Below are positions 32,866 to 44,391 of a stretch of 64,000 nt of DNA, piece after piece; within the stretch, counting starts at the first letter, position 1, and each line of letters begins with the position of its first letter. Source of the DNA: Sweltsa coloradensis. Lineage: Eukaryota > Arthropoda > Insecta > Plecoptera > Chloroperlidae. Under the pieces are notes generated by a model that was not told the DNA's origin, searched no databases, and worked only from the letters and a program-made list of their open reading frames with translations. The position numbers and the translations under genes are program-made. The DNA lies in the NCBI GenBank assembly GCA_024449915.1, contig JAMZAV010000899.1, forward strand, positions 124,001 through 188,000, in the 5' to 3' direction.

Positions 32866-34031
32866 CTACACAGGGTTTTATATTATTCAACATAATTCGA
32901 CAATGTGCATAAAATCTATCATAAATTAGTCGCGGTATGGCATAACCGTCGGTATGTTAGTAACGGTATGCATACCGGCTCATACCGCCCCACTTTAACC
33001 ACTACCTACGGCTAACCTACAAGGGAATTAGGCCTACAAGCTAATGTGAGATCGAGCTATAGTTTGACCATAAAGGCTCTACGTTCCCGTGATAAAGGGC
33101 CTAACCTTGAAATCCAATCCAAGCTTGATGCTTTCAGACCATAGGCTGGGTTGTGAATGATTTGGAACCTATGCCTAGGGGCTAGGCCTAGTATGGCCTA
33201 GGCCTAGGATAAAGCAAGTCAGTTCTTAATAGGGCTAGGCCCTAGGCCTACAAAAGTCCACTCAATAATGCCTAGTCAGCCAGAGGCCTAGGCCTAGTAG
33301 GCATATAGCCAACCCAAGTCATATAAAAACGTACATATTTTATTTATAGGCCTAGCCTAGGCAAGCTAGCCTGAAGCCTTGGGCCTAGGGCCCGTTTTGG
33401 GGATCAAATATCAATCTCAGCCGAGGGCTAGGCCTAGTTAGTTTTATTTTTTTAACTTGAGCTGCCTATAGAGTAGGCTTAAGCCCAAAGGTTCACTAAA
33501 TATCCTGGTTGAGTTTTAGGCCAAGGCCTGGGGATTGACGTCTTTGTGATGACAAAAAATGAAAAACTTCAATGTAGAGCTGAGCTTTGCCTAAGTAGGC
33601 CTAGCCCTACGCTATTTATTCATTTAGAAAGTTTGCCAAATTAATGCCCATCATTTTTCATACTATAATATCACTTTTCAATTACTATGGATAAATTCAA
33701 GCAGCCATGTTTGTATTTCTCTGGCTACATCACTAGCAAAAAGCAGCTGGTCGTGACCACGCCTATTCCCCGGACTATTTTCGGTTGAAATATAAAATTA
33801 AGTAAATAATAAATATCCTCTTGGTAATGACATATTGCCATTGGTGGTCAAAATACAAAATTATTTACTTTCGGGTTTTACTTCAAAATCAATGTAACAT
33901 GAGAAAAACAATAAATTATTAGCAATGTTAATATTGCCAACCAAAGCACAAGAATTCCCATTGCTAGCACGACGCTGGGCACAGATGAGACAAAATTTTG
34001 AGATGTTATGTTGGCTATTCCGGATTTTAGC
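32866..34031. other. TAGGCCTA-rich sequence, no gene
   Basis: Within about 1 kb (notably 33165-33430) AGGCCTAGGCCTA-type strings recur every few tens of bases without forming a tandem array. No exon is supported. Confidence 0.55.
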
Positions 34032-34226
34032 CATCTCCCTTCTTGGCGTGGGTCAACTATAGTAGTAAAACTCCTAGCTGTAACGTGTCTAAACTTAGCC
34101 TAGCCTAACTTACCGGGTTGAATAACACTTACATTAGATGTAGCCTTACATCTACCTGTACTTTGGGCCATCGTCAATTCAAGGTCTGAGTGGGCAGGAC
34201 ATAGCCTAGCCTATGTTGATACTACA
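34032..34226 (-). repeat. Dispersed repeat J, copy 2
   Basis: Inverse of 28820-29099, with a deletion in the middle relative to that copy. Confidence 0.7.
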
Positions 34227-34238
34227 GCTTTAGTTTAA

Positions 34239-34861
34239 GGCTATTGTACCACCTCTGGCCGATAATTTGAAAGTCGAAGAAACATGTTTGAAAAGTTTGC
34301 TGAATGAAAGAAGGCCTTTAAAATAACAGAAAAAAAATTGTGAATTTGTTTGGGCGGGACATAACCTCACTTTTTGAAATTAGATTTAGATTTTTGGACA
34401 AAAGTGTAATATACAAGACTAGTTCAAAATTAAATTTTGAGAATCGGTTTTCTGGACATAATTTCTAAACACCTTTAGCTATAATAGTTTTCTGACAATA
34501 ACAGTTGATGTACAAATTTTTTGTCCAACGGTACAAATACGAGTTGTACCGTTTGACAAAAAAATTCGTACACCAACTGTTATTTTCAGAAAACTATTTT
34601 AGCTGTAGTCAAGTTATAGCTAAAGGTGTTTAGAAATTATGTCCAGAAAACCGATTCTCAAAATTTAATTTTGAACTAGTCTTGTATGTTACACTACTTT
34701 TGTTCAAAAAACTAAATATAATTTCCAAAAGTGAGGTTATGTCCCGCCCCAAAAAATTCACAATTTTTTTCTGTTATTTTAAAGGCCTTCTTTCATTCAG
34801 CAAACTTTTCAAACATGTTTCTTCGACTTTCAAATTATCGGCCAGAGGTGGTACAATAGCC
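34239..34861. mobile_element. 623-bp near-perfect foldback flanked by TTAA
   Basis: Two arms of about 305 bases, outer ends GGCTATTGTACCACC and GGTGGTACAATAGCC, are nearly identical inverse copies meeting near 34545. TTAA lies directly outside each end (34235-34238 and 34862-34865), as for piggyBac-type insertion. The TIR does not start with the usual CCC run, so the class is uncertain. High arm identity suggests a young or gene-converted element. Any frames in the arms mirror each other and are not genes. Confidence 0.8.
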
Positions 34862-34881
34862 TTAAATCTCGACATCTACTG

Positions 34882-34962
34882 ACGTGCCCAGTGGACCGAT
34901 AGCTAACTTGGCATTGCTTTGTAAAGCTGAGGACCCGGGTTCGATTCTCGGTCGGTACAAAT
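34882..34962 (+). repeat. tRNA-like SINE head
   Basis: A GATAGCTAACTTGGCA A-box region, an anticodon-like GCTTTGTAAAGC hairpin and a strong B box CCGGGTTCGATTCTCGG are correctly spaced. Mispaired acceptor arms argue for a SINE and against a functional tRNA. Confidence 0.5.
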
Positions 34963-34964
34963 CT

Positions 34965-35412
34965 TTGTGATAATTGCTCCAACTTTTTACTTGTCAAAAT
35001 TGATCACGTACACACATAGTGTACTCTGTTATCTGTGACGTACGCGTACAATAGTCGCAACAATTATCGTAGGAGGCCAAATTACCACTTTGTTATATAG
35101 ATCTATTGTGTAGATATATATATTTGCCGTGTGCGCAATCAGGAAATTTTGAAAAAAGTTTGATTTTCTTAGCCTTAAGAATGTCTTAAAAATGTTCCAA
35201 AATGCTTTAGTTGCCAGATGGCCGTTTGGTTCCCTATTATTGTGTTGCTCTTGCAGATCCCGCCCCCACTCGCGTAAGGCGCTAGAAAGAATATATTCTT
35301 CAAATTAGTTGCCCAGTGTTGTAGCTCTCTCCGTAACAAACGCATGACTATTTTGTCCCTACCAGATGCTGCTTCCCTGGCTTGTTGCTATGTAATGTTA
35401 TGTTTGTTTCAG
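34965..35412. other. No gene seen
   Basis: Sequence just upstream of the exon candidate. Its last 20 bases (ATGTTATGTTTGTTTCAG) look like a 3' splice site. Confidence 0.45.
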
Positions 35413-35569
35413 ACGGTTGGATAAGATGCACATCTTGCACCTCTGCTCTCCGCTCTCAGAACATCCCTGCATCATCGAACTTCACTCTCAGAACTTCACT
35501 CTCGAACATCCCTGCATCATCGAACTTCACTCTCAGAACTACGAACACCCCACCTCCGAAACAAATTTG
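35413..35569 (+). CDS. Exon-like segment with internal 15-residue repeat
   Basis: The segment is bounded by a T-rich CAG acceptor at 35412 and a TTG|GTGAGA donor at 35570. One frame is open throughout and reads DKMHILHLCSPLS, then EHPCIIELHSQNFTL followed by EHPCIIELHSQNYEH. The repeat results from an exact 45-base tandem duplication (35459 and 35504), so it keeps frame. The protein has no known domain. It could be an exon of a host gene or a UTR exon; the duplicated block keeping frame is expected in one third of cases by chance if non-coding. Confidence 0.4.
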
Positions 35570-35639
35570 GTGAGATGTCTACGAACTAACCCTTATCGCT
35601 TTGTAGTTTCAAGGCCATGGACATAGCCTCTTTTCTGTA

Positions 35640-35965
35640 ACCATTTCTTGTACAGCTTTGATGTTCAATATATGCCATTGTTAATTGTACATAGCACCTT
35701 CTATTTCACCTGTCTGCTAAATATTATGGCCAACTATTGTACCACTGTTCAAAATAATCTATTGGGAACAATATATTACATTGAACAGTGCTGTACAAGA
35801 AATGGCCGTGGAGAAAGAGCTATCTCCACCGCCTTGAATATATTCTGTTCACTGATACATTGTTGCCTATTTATTGTACAGCACTGATCAATAAATGTTG
35901 TTTAATCCATGCCGTTGTTGTGCTAATTCATTTGTACATAGCACCTTTTATTCCCATTATCACTT
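35640..35965 (+). other. 3' UTR-like or repeat sequence with duplicated block
   Basis: TTGTACATAGCACCTTYTATT occurs at about 35685 and 35932, and CCATTTCTTGTACAGC at 35640 is inverted at 35790. An AATAAA lies near 35891. It may be the 3' UTR of a gene containing the exon at 35413 or a degraded repeat. Confidence 0.35.
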
Positions 35966-36000
35966 GTATGTTAATTAACCAAATCTCTTTCTTCTCTTTA

Positions 36001-36203
36001 GAATGCAACCTTGGAAATGGCTGTCCATATCTCTCTGTCTGTCTGTCTGCCTGTCTGTAAACTAGTTCATGAGTATGAACTAGCTAGCAGCTAGCTCTAG
36101 TAGCTGGCTGGCTAGCTAGTTCATACTCATGAACTAGTTTTCAGACAGAAGACAGACAGACAGAGAGATATGGACTTAGTCTTTTTTTTCAAGGTTACAT
36201 TCT
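36001..36203. repeat. 203-bp palindrome with TCTG microsatellite arms
   Basis: GAATGCAACCTTGG at the left and CAAGGTTACATTC at the right are inverted, and the arms continue through GACAGACAGACAGAGAGATA and ACTAGTTCATGAGTATGAAC. A pyrimidine-rich CTTTAG precedes the left end and imitates a splice acceptor. The structure would form a strong cruciform. Confidence 0.8.
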
Positions 36204-36975
36204 GAAGCTGAACTACTTTGTGGACTTTAAATAGTAGTAATAATATAAACAACAATTATAAATAATATATATATTTATTAATATTATTATGTAAACAATA
36301 CAATTATTATTCAATTATAACTATAAACAATACAATTATTATATAAATTATACAATTTTTATACAATTTATACAATTTTTACAATAAAAACGCAAAAAAC
36401 AGGCCCAAAAACGCCTTTTTATACTCCTTAAGTCTTTTTTGCACTTCATTGCTACCTCGCTTCGCGGTGAAACTTTTCAGCTTCGCAAAGTGTTCTCCCC
36501 AGAGCAGAGACGGGATTGACAACAAAACTTGATAAGTGCCCACCTACCATGTCAGCTGCTAGTTTTCGAACACGGTCAAGTTCAAACAGGTTTGTACTAG
36601 ACCATATGTTCAAGAGCTAGCAACTTCAATGAGTGGTGTTCACACAAATTCCGCCATCAACCCCGTCAGAGCAAGAGGAATAAAGAACAGGTTGCAATGA
36701 TACCGTCACCCACTACATGGTACACTACAACTATGAGCATTGAATGTAAGGTCTACGTCAGGCAACATATCGGCCATAGCTATTGGGACAGTAACCTAAG
36801 AAGCACGTCAAATGTAACGCAACCCTCGAAAATAATTGCTTAATAATATTATTTTATTACATTTTAATATTGACATACATAAAAGTACAAAATTAAAGAT
36901 AAGATAAGATTTTTTTAAATCCAGACAATTGAATCGATTTCACAGACACACTGATACAGCATAAGGTAATTAAGT
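36204..36975. other. No gene seen
   Basis: AT-rich low-complexity sequence at 36230-36400, then unassigned DNA. Confidence 0.5.
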
Positions 36976-37272
36976 GTAATAAATTAAAACAATAATGCTG
37001 ACCAAGATTTAGGCTCTATGGAAAAGTGCTTTTAGTTGTGAGGAACTTCTTTGCAAGACAGTGTTATACCACTGAATAGAAGTCATTAACCTCAAACTCA
37101 AGACTTAAGATGGCCCACACTCATTTAATATAAAGTATTTTAGTGTATAAATAAAATCAATAATGCTAACAAGATTTAAGCAATTATGTAAGTCACTTTA
37201 GTCGTGAGCAACTTCTTTGCAAGACAGTTATACAACTGAATAGAAGATGCATTACACTCACAAACTCAAAAG
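36976..37272. repeat. Imperfect tandem duplication, ~168-bp period
   Basis: AATAATGCT.A..AAGATTTA and AACTTCTTTGCAAGACAGT.. through ACTGAATAGAAG occur at 36990 and again at 37160, with several indels. No coding frame is shared. Confidence 0.65.
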
Positions 37273-37969
37273 GACAGTAGATAACAGAAAAAACAACTTG
37301 CTTGATTTTGTATACGTATTCATATAGGTCATTAAATTTTTTTCGAGAGTTGTTTATTTGAATTTAAAATTTGAAGTTCCACACTTTCTTTCTGGATTGT
37401 TTACGTTTAAATTTAATCATATGCTCATAATTGTAGGGTACAACAATAGATATATATTCATTTTGACAACACCAATTATTTATAAATATATTACTTCATT
37501 AATGGGAAAACCGCACAAAATTACTGGTTGTTAGACATATCTTTAGAACGCTACACGACAGTGAAAAAGTGGTTAATAATACATGTGGTTTTGTTAAAAC
37601 TGCAGACTGCATGAATGAAGTTTAAATATTGTAATCAGTACGACTGTTATTGGTAAAAATTAAATTTATTGATGAATTAGCAATCAACCCTTATTCTAGT
37701 GGCGTGAAATTACTAAAAAAAATTAGTCAAGGTATTTGGTACTCGACTCGTGTAAGTAAATCTAGTACCGAAAATGGTTTTTGTTTGGGTCACTGCAGAT
37801 AGTACCACATCTTTGGTCCTTGTTTATGAAAATTCTTTGAGAAATTAAATGAAATAATGTTTGATTGATTGTTACTCGTTCACTTTTGGAGCCTACATAA
37901 AGACTAACATCTATAGCCAAAATAAATCTATTTTCTGTTTGATCTTTCATTTATGTATGGTCAAATATA
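37273..37969. other. No gene seen
   Basis: AT-rich, no recognised element. Confidence 0.5.
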
Positions 37970-38107
37970 GGTGCTCCACGCTAAGAAAGCAGATGCGCGC
38001 GCTTTCTTCGGGCCAATCAGAGATCGTTATTTTAAATTGGGGCCTGCTGAATGGCTACAATTCACCCGTTAAAAGCGCGCGCAACTGCTTTCTTAGTGTG
38101 GAGCGCC
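37970..38107. mobile_element. 138-bp MITE with ~35-bp TIRs and TA flanks
   Basis: Ends GGTGCTCCACGCTAAGAAAG and CTTTCTTAGTGTGGAGCGCC are inverted, with a GCGCGCGC continuation in both arms. TA lies at 37968-37969 and 38108-38109. The internal part contains CCAATCAGAG. It is a typical small non-autonomous element. Confidence 0.75.
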
Positions 38108-38109
38108 TA

Positions 38110-39595
38110 TAGTACTAATAGTCTAGCTAGGATCGTTAAGTTAACATCGAAGAACTCGGACTTTAATTGTAAATTAATTATATTACTCGGACGCGACTCC
38201 AACTCAAAACTACGGACTCGCACAACCCTACTTGTTTACAAATAAAAACCATACTGATCACAATATTTTACACTTTTATCGCGTAATCTACAGTTCTAAC
38301 AAACCCCACAGGGATCAGTCATCACTTCACAGTGTTGTCAGACGTTCTCGAGATAGACCAAGAAGATGTAATTTTTACCATTTTAATTAGTGACCGTCTC
38401 TCGCTCTAAACAATCGTTGCACTGAAAAGAATCGTACGACCTCAAGAAATGAAACATTTTTTACACCTAAAACAATGTGTTGTACGTAGGATTGTTGATG
38501 TATTTCTCTGGTAAGCCATTTTTGGAGTATAGCTTATTAAAGGGTCTATTAGTTTGTTTAGGCCACTTTTAAAGAAGTGTCGTTTAACAGCAAAATATTT
38601 TCAAGGTGTTGAACATAGAAAGACTGGTTCTTTTTTTAACAAGTGCTTTGTTTTTCCAAAGTGGGTACCTAAATAAAGTTCATGTAGTTTGTAAAAAGTT
38701 GACTCAAGTAAAATAGCTTTGTGAGATAGTTTGTTAAAAAGTCTCTAATCAATGCAAATATGCCATTTGAGACGAGTGGTTAGAATAAAGGATAATGCAT
38801 CAATTACATCCTACATGGCATAGGTGGGTTTCGAACACACAACCCTCAGTGCCCCCCACCCCCCTTGAGTGTTTGGGTGACCTGTTTTTCAAGTGGGTGT
38901 AATCTCAAAAATTTACATTTATTTTAAATTATATACCAGACTCTTAGGCAAGCAGTTTGCTACCTAGCCCGTTGCAACCTATTTCTAAAAACATAAATAC
39001 TATAAAAAAGTATGTCATAGTGTGCAAAGATATCGTTGAAAATTTTCATAAAATAGTTCAAAACCCACGTTATTCTAGTTCATATTTTGACACTAGGAAC
39101 GTAGTAGCAGTAGACTGATTTGGAGGATTTAAAAAGCTCGTAAATAAACTGGCTGAAATTCAGTGCCCCCCCAACCCACTAGTGTTGTGTTTTGTGAACA
39201 TTTGTTTTCACAATTAAAACAGATTTCAGGAACACTTGGACAAAAAGCTACATTTCTCAAGGTCGTACGATTTTCATTTTGTTTTCAACTGCAACAACTG
39301 TAAACTATTTTGTAAGTACGTATGGCTACGTACTCTAAAGACTTCTTCCTCAGCTAGACAAAGTGACTGAATTGAATACAAATTTATAAATAATTGGTGT
39401 AATCAACATGAACATACCTATTGTTAGTTGTATGCCAGTGGTACAAACTTGATCACTTTTACAAGTTACAAGAAAGCCAATCACCAGTAGGGAACATTGA
39501 TACAACCAAGGTCAAGTGCAAATCATGATGTATTGTATGTACTGCAGGCCTAATTTTACTTAATAAGTAAACTAAAATGGGATAGAATTAATGAA
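38110..39595. other. No gene; one SINE-like B box on the minus strand
   Basis: The minus-strand motif TGTGTTCGAAACCCACC near 38824-38840 is B-box-like. C-runs lie at 38850-38875 and 39166-39178. Otherwise unassigned. Confidence 0.5.
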
Positions 39596-39715
39596 GTTTT
39601 ATTCAATACAATTCAGAAATTAAAAAAGTCCGCCCGTCTGGAATGCGGGAGATCCGTGGTTCAATTCCCGGTTGGAGGCGGACTTTTTTAATTTCTGAAT
39701 TGTATTAAATAAAAC
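39596..39715. repeat. 120-bp hairpin with a tRNA-like T-arm in the loop
   Basis: Arms of 39 bases (39596-39634 and 39677-39715) are inverted with one mismatch, ending in AAAAAAGTCCGCC/GGCGGACTTTTTT. The 42-base loop holds GGGAGATCCGTGGTTCAATT, close to the SINE T-arm motif at 14423 and 28714. The hairpin may be a rearranged SINE. Confidence 0.8.
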
Positions 39716-39748
39716 CAATTACACCTACGGGAGTGTTTCCCGACTAAG

Positions 39749-39883
39749 CAAATCGAGAAAAGAATTAATGAAGTAAGACTCTGGGAGGATAGAAAGAAAT
39801 AGAGAGAACTGGTAGAAATGCCTGTCATAGAAGACATCGAAGAAGAAGATGAGGAGGTGTTGAGCCTGGCTAGCAAGCACTGA
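39749..39883 (+). pseudogene. Acidic open-frame remnant with one stop
   Basis: One frame reads IEKRINEVRLWEDRKK, a TAG at 39800-39802, then RELVEMPVIEDIEEEDEEVLSLASKH before TGA at 39881. The charged, coding-like composition suggests the C-terminal end of a decayed protein, but no family is recognised. An AATTAATGAAG string is shared with 39583. Confidence 0.3.
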
Positions 39884-39959
39884 AGTCCACAGCCCGAGAA
39901 ACTGGTGATACGTCACCCCCCGACCTGACTTATGTTGGAACCGGGTGTTTGATTATTAT

Positions 39960-41190
39960 TAAGTAAACTAAAACTCGTTGAACGACAACAAAACGTTTCC
40001 AGTGATAGGTAAGTGACCATTCTTCCGCTAAGCAACGTAATTGTCCCGTCAACTCAGCAAAACTTAGCAGGACCCTTAAAATAATTGTTGTTTATGTCAA
40101 CCATCCAATCAAAACATACTCATTCCCCCCCAATATAAGACTACAGAGAAACAAATATATGTTTGTAATCTTTGACTGCCCTCTAAATAATATGTTATAT
40201 ATGCCTACATTAGACTAAAAGCAAAAAAAATAGGCGGTCACCGAATCCCCAATTTATGAAGGCTACGAGTGACTTCATTAAGTTTGCCGGACAAAAATTG
40301 ACTTTTAGGCAATAGGCCCTATTGCATTTATCCCAAATTATCCCAATGGCATCCCTGTATTGAGCACTAAAGAAAATAAATTTGAAATACTTTCTCAAAT
40401 TTATGTCCCATGCTTAGAAATTAAATGAAAAAGAAATGTAGGGCCTACTAGATTTTCTCAAAGTTTTGTCCCCCAAAAATAAGGTTGAAGACAAACCAAT
40501 AGGCCTACTACTGTTTTGTAAGTTACTGACCGCCCTAATAGGCTACAAAAAGCACAAATTTGAGACTATCACCAAATTGCGAATCTATGCAAATTTTTAG
40601 TTCAAAATCGATGAAATAATTGAGGAATGCGCATACTAGATGTCATAGATTTACGTGAAATATGATAACGATTATAAAGCGTTATTTATACGGTATAACG
40701 ATGTTGTATTATAAACAGAAAGCCGAGGAATGAAACTCGTCTCGGCTCTAGCCTCAGCTTCTCCACTTCCCATTTGTTTGTACTATGTTTGTAGCATAGT
40801 ACCGATCACTATCAGTACCTGTTTGTACAACTGAATAATTAAGATTTGCCTTTGACCTTGATTACACTCAATATTCTTCTATTGATTTACTGGGAAATGA
40901 TTATTTACATAAACAGCGTTTTGTTTTGAGAAGGCATTTTAAGCCTACAGTACTTAACGTATCAACATTTACAGCACAATCTTGTGCACACAAATACAAA
41001 ACCTAGGTTTGCATTGTAGCATTGTGGGTACTGTAGTCAAATATGACCAAGACCCACAATTCAACCTTGTTTTACAAATACTGATGGGCAAAGCTGTTTA
41101 TGTAAACAATTATTAGTGTTATATACATGCAAACAAGCATCAAGTTTTTAGATGGAGTACAAAATACAGCATAACAGATGAAGTTAAATA
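39960..41190. other. No gene seen
   Basis: Unassigned DNA with scattered TAGGCCTA motifs. Confidence 0.5.
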
Positions 41191-41254
41191 TTAAACTGCT
41201 CTCATCTCACTAGTACGTACTGAGAAGCATTGTAGTTTGTAGGTAAGACCAGAT

Positions 41255-41480
41255 GGGGCCGAATACTTAAGAGTAAGCGTAAGAAATTTAATGGAGCGAA
41301 TTGGAGAGAGAAGATAACAGTGGTTTGCACATGTCACAAGGATGGAAAGAGCAAGATCGCCAAGACGGAATTGGAAATTACAGGTAGGAGAGCAAGGGGC
41401 AGACCACGACAACGATGGCAGGACAGTGCGAGGTAAGAGTAAAGACATGGAACAGGAAGGAGGAGACTGGAATGTGTAAG
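41255..41480 (+). pseudogene. LINE C-terminal fragment (WFAHVTRM...GRPRQRW)
   Basis: Across frameshifts the plus strand reads QWFAHVTRMERARSPRR and then RRARGRPRQRWQDSA, the conserved C-terminal signature (W-x-G/A-H-V-x-R-M, G-R-P-x-x-R-W-x-D) of RTE/Rex-like LINE proteins. No RT core precedes it. It is a short decayed fragment in opposite orientation to LINE 4 at 42.7-45.5 kb. Confidence 0.75.
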
Positions 41481-42700
41481 GGGAGAATATGGAGAGGCCT
41501 ATCGTACAAATTAGTAATTACTAGTCCGTAGCTCAGTCGCTCAATACAACGGCCAAGCACTTGAGCCACTAACACTGAATTCTTGGGATAATTGAATGAA
41601 GCTAGGATGTATTTAAGGAAATAAACATCTGCCTATGCATACTGGTGGTGGGTGTATTTACTAGCAGCAAAGGGAACATTCAATAATGTTGGATTGGTCA
41701 AGCGATTTACTTAGTGAAATTAGGCTTAACCCTGTAGGATTAGGCCTTATTTGTAGTTACTATGTTAGTTCCCAGGTCTGTGATTAACCTGTTTTATTAA
41801 ATGCTGTAGGCTTTCTGCCATAATTGTGTACTCCATCCAGTAACAGGGGAGAAGAAAAGGTTGTGAATACCTTGCGAAAACAATATGGAAACAGTGAGTA
41901 CGAAGTCTGTCATTATATTCGTACAGCACGTCGTTACAACAAACACTAGGGTACCTCGCGTTTCTGTTTCGACTTTGGGCTCAAACATTTAGAACCGGTT
42001 TGTAAATACTATTATTCATAGCACATTCAGTACAAAATGTTTAAAATTCACGGTCCAAGCCTACAAGTTGCATTCGCAGTAGGCGTAGTTCGTGAATTGT
42101 GCGTACGTCGTTACCGAGAGATCAAACTCGTTGCTCCTAGCGATACATTTACGGACACGTTGATATTAAAATTTAAAATTCATTCGGACTACTCAGTTAA
42201 TGTTTTAAAAAAGGTTATATTACAAAACAATGTCATTCATTCAATCCAAAGCACTTGGAACTGAAAACAGGTCGAGACTAAATTGTTTTATCAAACCTTT
42301 GTACATTTTTTTGGCCAAAAAACAACCGAATGGTGGAGCAAACTACCACATGGAATGTGCGTGTGGGGGATGGTAAGTGTTAAAAAACTACTAGAGTTGA
42401 CTCGCAACTCTAACCGATGGCTCACGTAGGCCACCCTTGAGTATGGAGCCAGAACCAATAAGTCTGTGAATGGTAAGCCTACCTTTAAAAGATTAGTCGA
42501 AAGAAAAAATCGTTGCTAGGGTAACGTAAGACTCTCTATTGCAAGATTTTACAACTGGATTGAAGAGAAAAATCTAGCATAGTACGTACTTTGAATTGTG
42601 TTCTCCTGAATAATACATACATTTGTTCCAACATCATTTAGCTCTGGTAAAGGGGTGTAACCACCATTGATGTAAGGCATCACAGAATCAGCACCCGCCT
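41481..42700. other. No gene supported
   Basis: A 75-codon frame at 42037-42264 (+) has an ATG but no family match or splice context, so I do not call it. Confidence 0.45.
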
Positions 42701-43175
42701 GCCAAGCTCGGCACCTCATCTTCTTCCTCATTCTCTTGTCGCAACATTAGCTCGCTCCATTTCTTCCTGTCCTCCCACCATCTCTCCCTCCTCAACCACT
42801 ATCCACTCCTCTCTCCTTCACATCCACCTGTACTTGGTCTTGCCATTCATTATTCAGTATTCACCTTTCATTCTTAAGCTCAAATGCTTGCCTTGGGATT
42901 CTATTCTTATTCATTCTTCTGACGTGTCCTGATGAGTTTCACTGATCCCTTTGTGTTAGGGTATAGACGTGCCCATACTTTCTCCCTTGCCAGGTGATCA
43001 TGTTCATTTCCAAATCCAAGAAAACCATATACATACTCTTCCCACCTCTTTTCCATTCTTTGTTGCAAAGCAAATCTTAGACCTTCCCTCCTGAATCCAT
43101 ACTGTTCTTCCCTCAGCTTTGGCTCTCCTATTCACTCCTTTCAATCCCCCTCTCATAAGTGTTTGCTCCTTGACA
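42700..43175 (-). pseudogene. LINE 4 RT and C-terminal pieces (decayed)
   Basis: Reading the minus strand from 43100 down gives LREEQYGFRREG, then LQQRMEKRWEE, GFLGF and REKVWARL, corresponding to the RT blocks LxEEQyGFRkGRS and FLDlEKAyDxVpRekVW. Further down (about 42930-42830) comes HVRRMNKNRIPRQAFELK and WQDQVQVDVKERG, the C-terminal signature. The catalytic YxDD region between them is deleted. Frameshifts are numerous. Together with 44838-45490 it is one RTE-like LINE on the minus strand, interrupted by about 1.6 kb of other sequence. Confidence 0.78.
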
Positions 43176-43523
43176 TTGTAGGGTGATTCCTCTAGTTATT
43201 ACATTCTTTCCAGTCCCCTTTTCAAATCTACTTGGGCAAAGTGGACTAGGCCTACACAGTGAAAACTGTTTATTTGTTGATGTTGTCCAAAACATTGAAT
43301 TGAAATTGAAAATTTGGCACTATTTTGTTCCCATGCCGCTTTCACAACCCTGTACATCAGTTGACCCCAGCAGGTCCTCCTGCATTAATCATTTCAACAG
43401 TAAACTCGTCAGCCCCTGAGGCTTTTTAATTTTAAATTCCTTTTATTGCTACGAGTATTTCGTCCTTGGTTCCCACGCCCTCCGCCCCTTCATTGCACAC
43501 ATTTCTGATGTGTAACATTAATG
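43176..43523. other. No gene seen
   Basis: Part of the sequence that separates the two halves of LINE 4; not recognised. Confidence 0.45.
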
Positions 43524-43898
43524 GACAGTGTCTCCTGTTCACGGCCAAAACACGCCACGGTACATATTACTTGTTTCTGGTCATTTATCAATTGTTACGC
43601 ACGTTTAAGATGATTGTGTACCTTCACCTTGAGAATTTTCTTCTCTTTGAACAATGAATAATTTTGTTTAAAAAGAGCAAAAACTTAGTTCTTTATTAAA
43701 CAAAACGAGTCCTCAGTTTTTGCACTTTTAAAACAAAATTATAGGTTGTACACAAAAACTACATTGTTGACGAGAATGAGCAGAAAATTCTCGAGGTAAT
43801 GGCATATTATCTTAAACGTGCATAACAATTGATAAATGACCAGAAACAAATAAAAGATACCGTGGCGCGTGTTTTGGCCGTGAACAGGCGACACTCAG
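43524..43898. mobile_element. 375-bp foldback element
   Basis: Arms such as CCTGTTCACGGCCAAAACAC and GTGTTTTGGCCGTGAACAGG, TTGTTTCTGGTCATTTATCA and its inverse, and CTTAAACGTGC are paired over more than 150 bases each, with the centre near 43710. No protein is encoded. It lies in the gap of LINE 4. Confidence 0.8.
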
Positions 43899-44391
43899 AC
43901 ATCACAGGCTCAGGCCGCGGTTCAATCATCCCGCATCGATTATTGATATCCGAACCATTCCGTGAAAAATTCGTTCTTTGCAAGATCTACAATGCGCAAA
44001 GTCCGAAGAGTAACGCATCGCCCCTACCCTGCTGCAGTGTAGGCAACTTGCATGGCGTGCGTGTGTTGCCAGGCGGCTGCACTCGCTCCGCCTGCAGGCG
44101 CTGATTGCTCCACCTCACCGCATCACAGCCGATATTGTGGTACATCGCTCAAGGTCAACAAGTATTTTATCGAGGTGAATTCCTACCCACTCCGCGCCAA
44201 TTTGGTACCTAGTGTTTACTTCATTCCGTAATGCTACTGTAATATTATCTATTAGTTCTCTCAAACCAATTAATATTATGTGTCTTCCAAAGAAATGTTG
44301 AATATTATTCATCTTGTCACGTAATAAATATTGGAGCATTGAATACGTAGTTACTGACAATAATATCTCATAAATTAATCATTAAATGAAC
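43899..44391. other. No gene seen; possible B box at 43914
   Basis: GCGGTTCAATCATCCCGC near 43918 resembles a B box with an extra base. Nothing else recognised. Confidence 0.4.

Noticed and set aside
34682..34882. 66-codon plus-strand frame
   Set aside because: Lies in one arm of the 623-bp palindrome.
36001..36075. Exon start after CTTTCTTCTCTTTAG
   Set aside because: The good-looking acceptor lies at the edge of a palindrome with microsatellite arms, and the frame soon stops.
42037..42264. 75-codon ATG frame with mixed hydrophobic/charged composition
   Set aside because: No homology that I recognise and no promoter or splice context; left uncalled.
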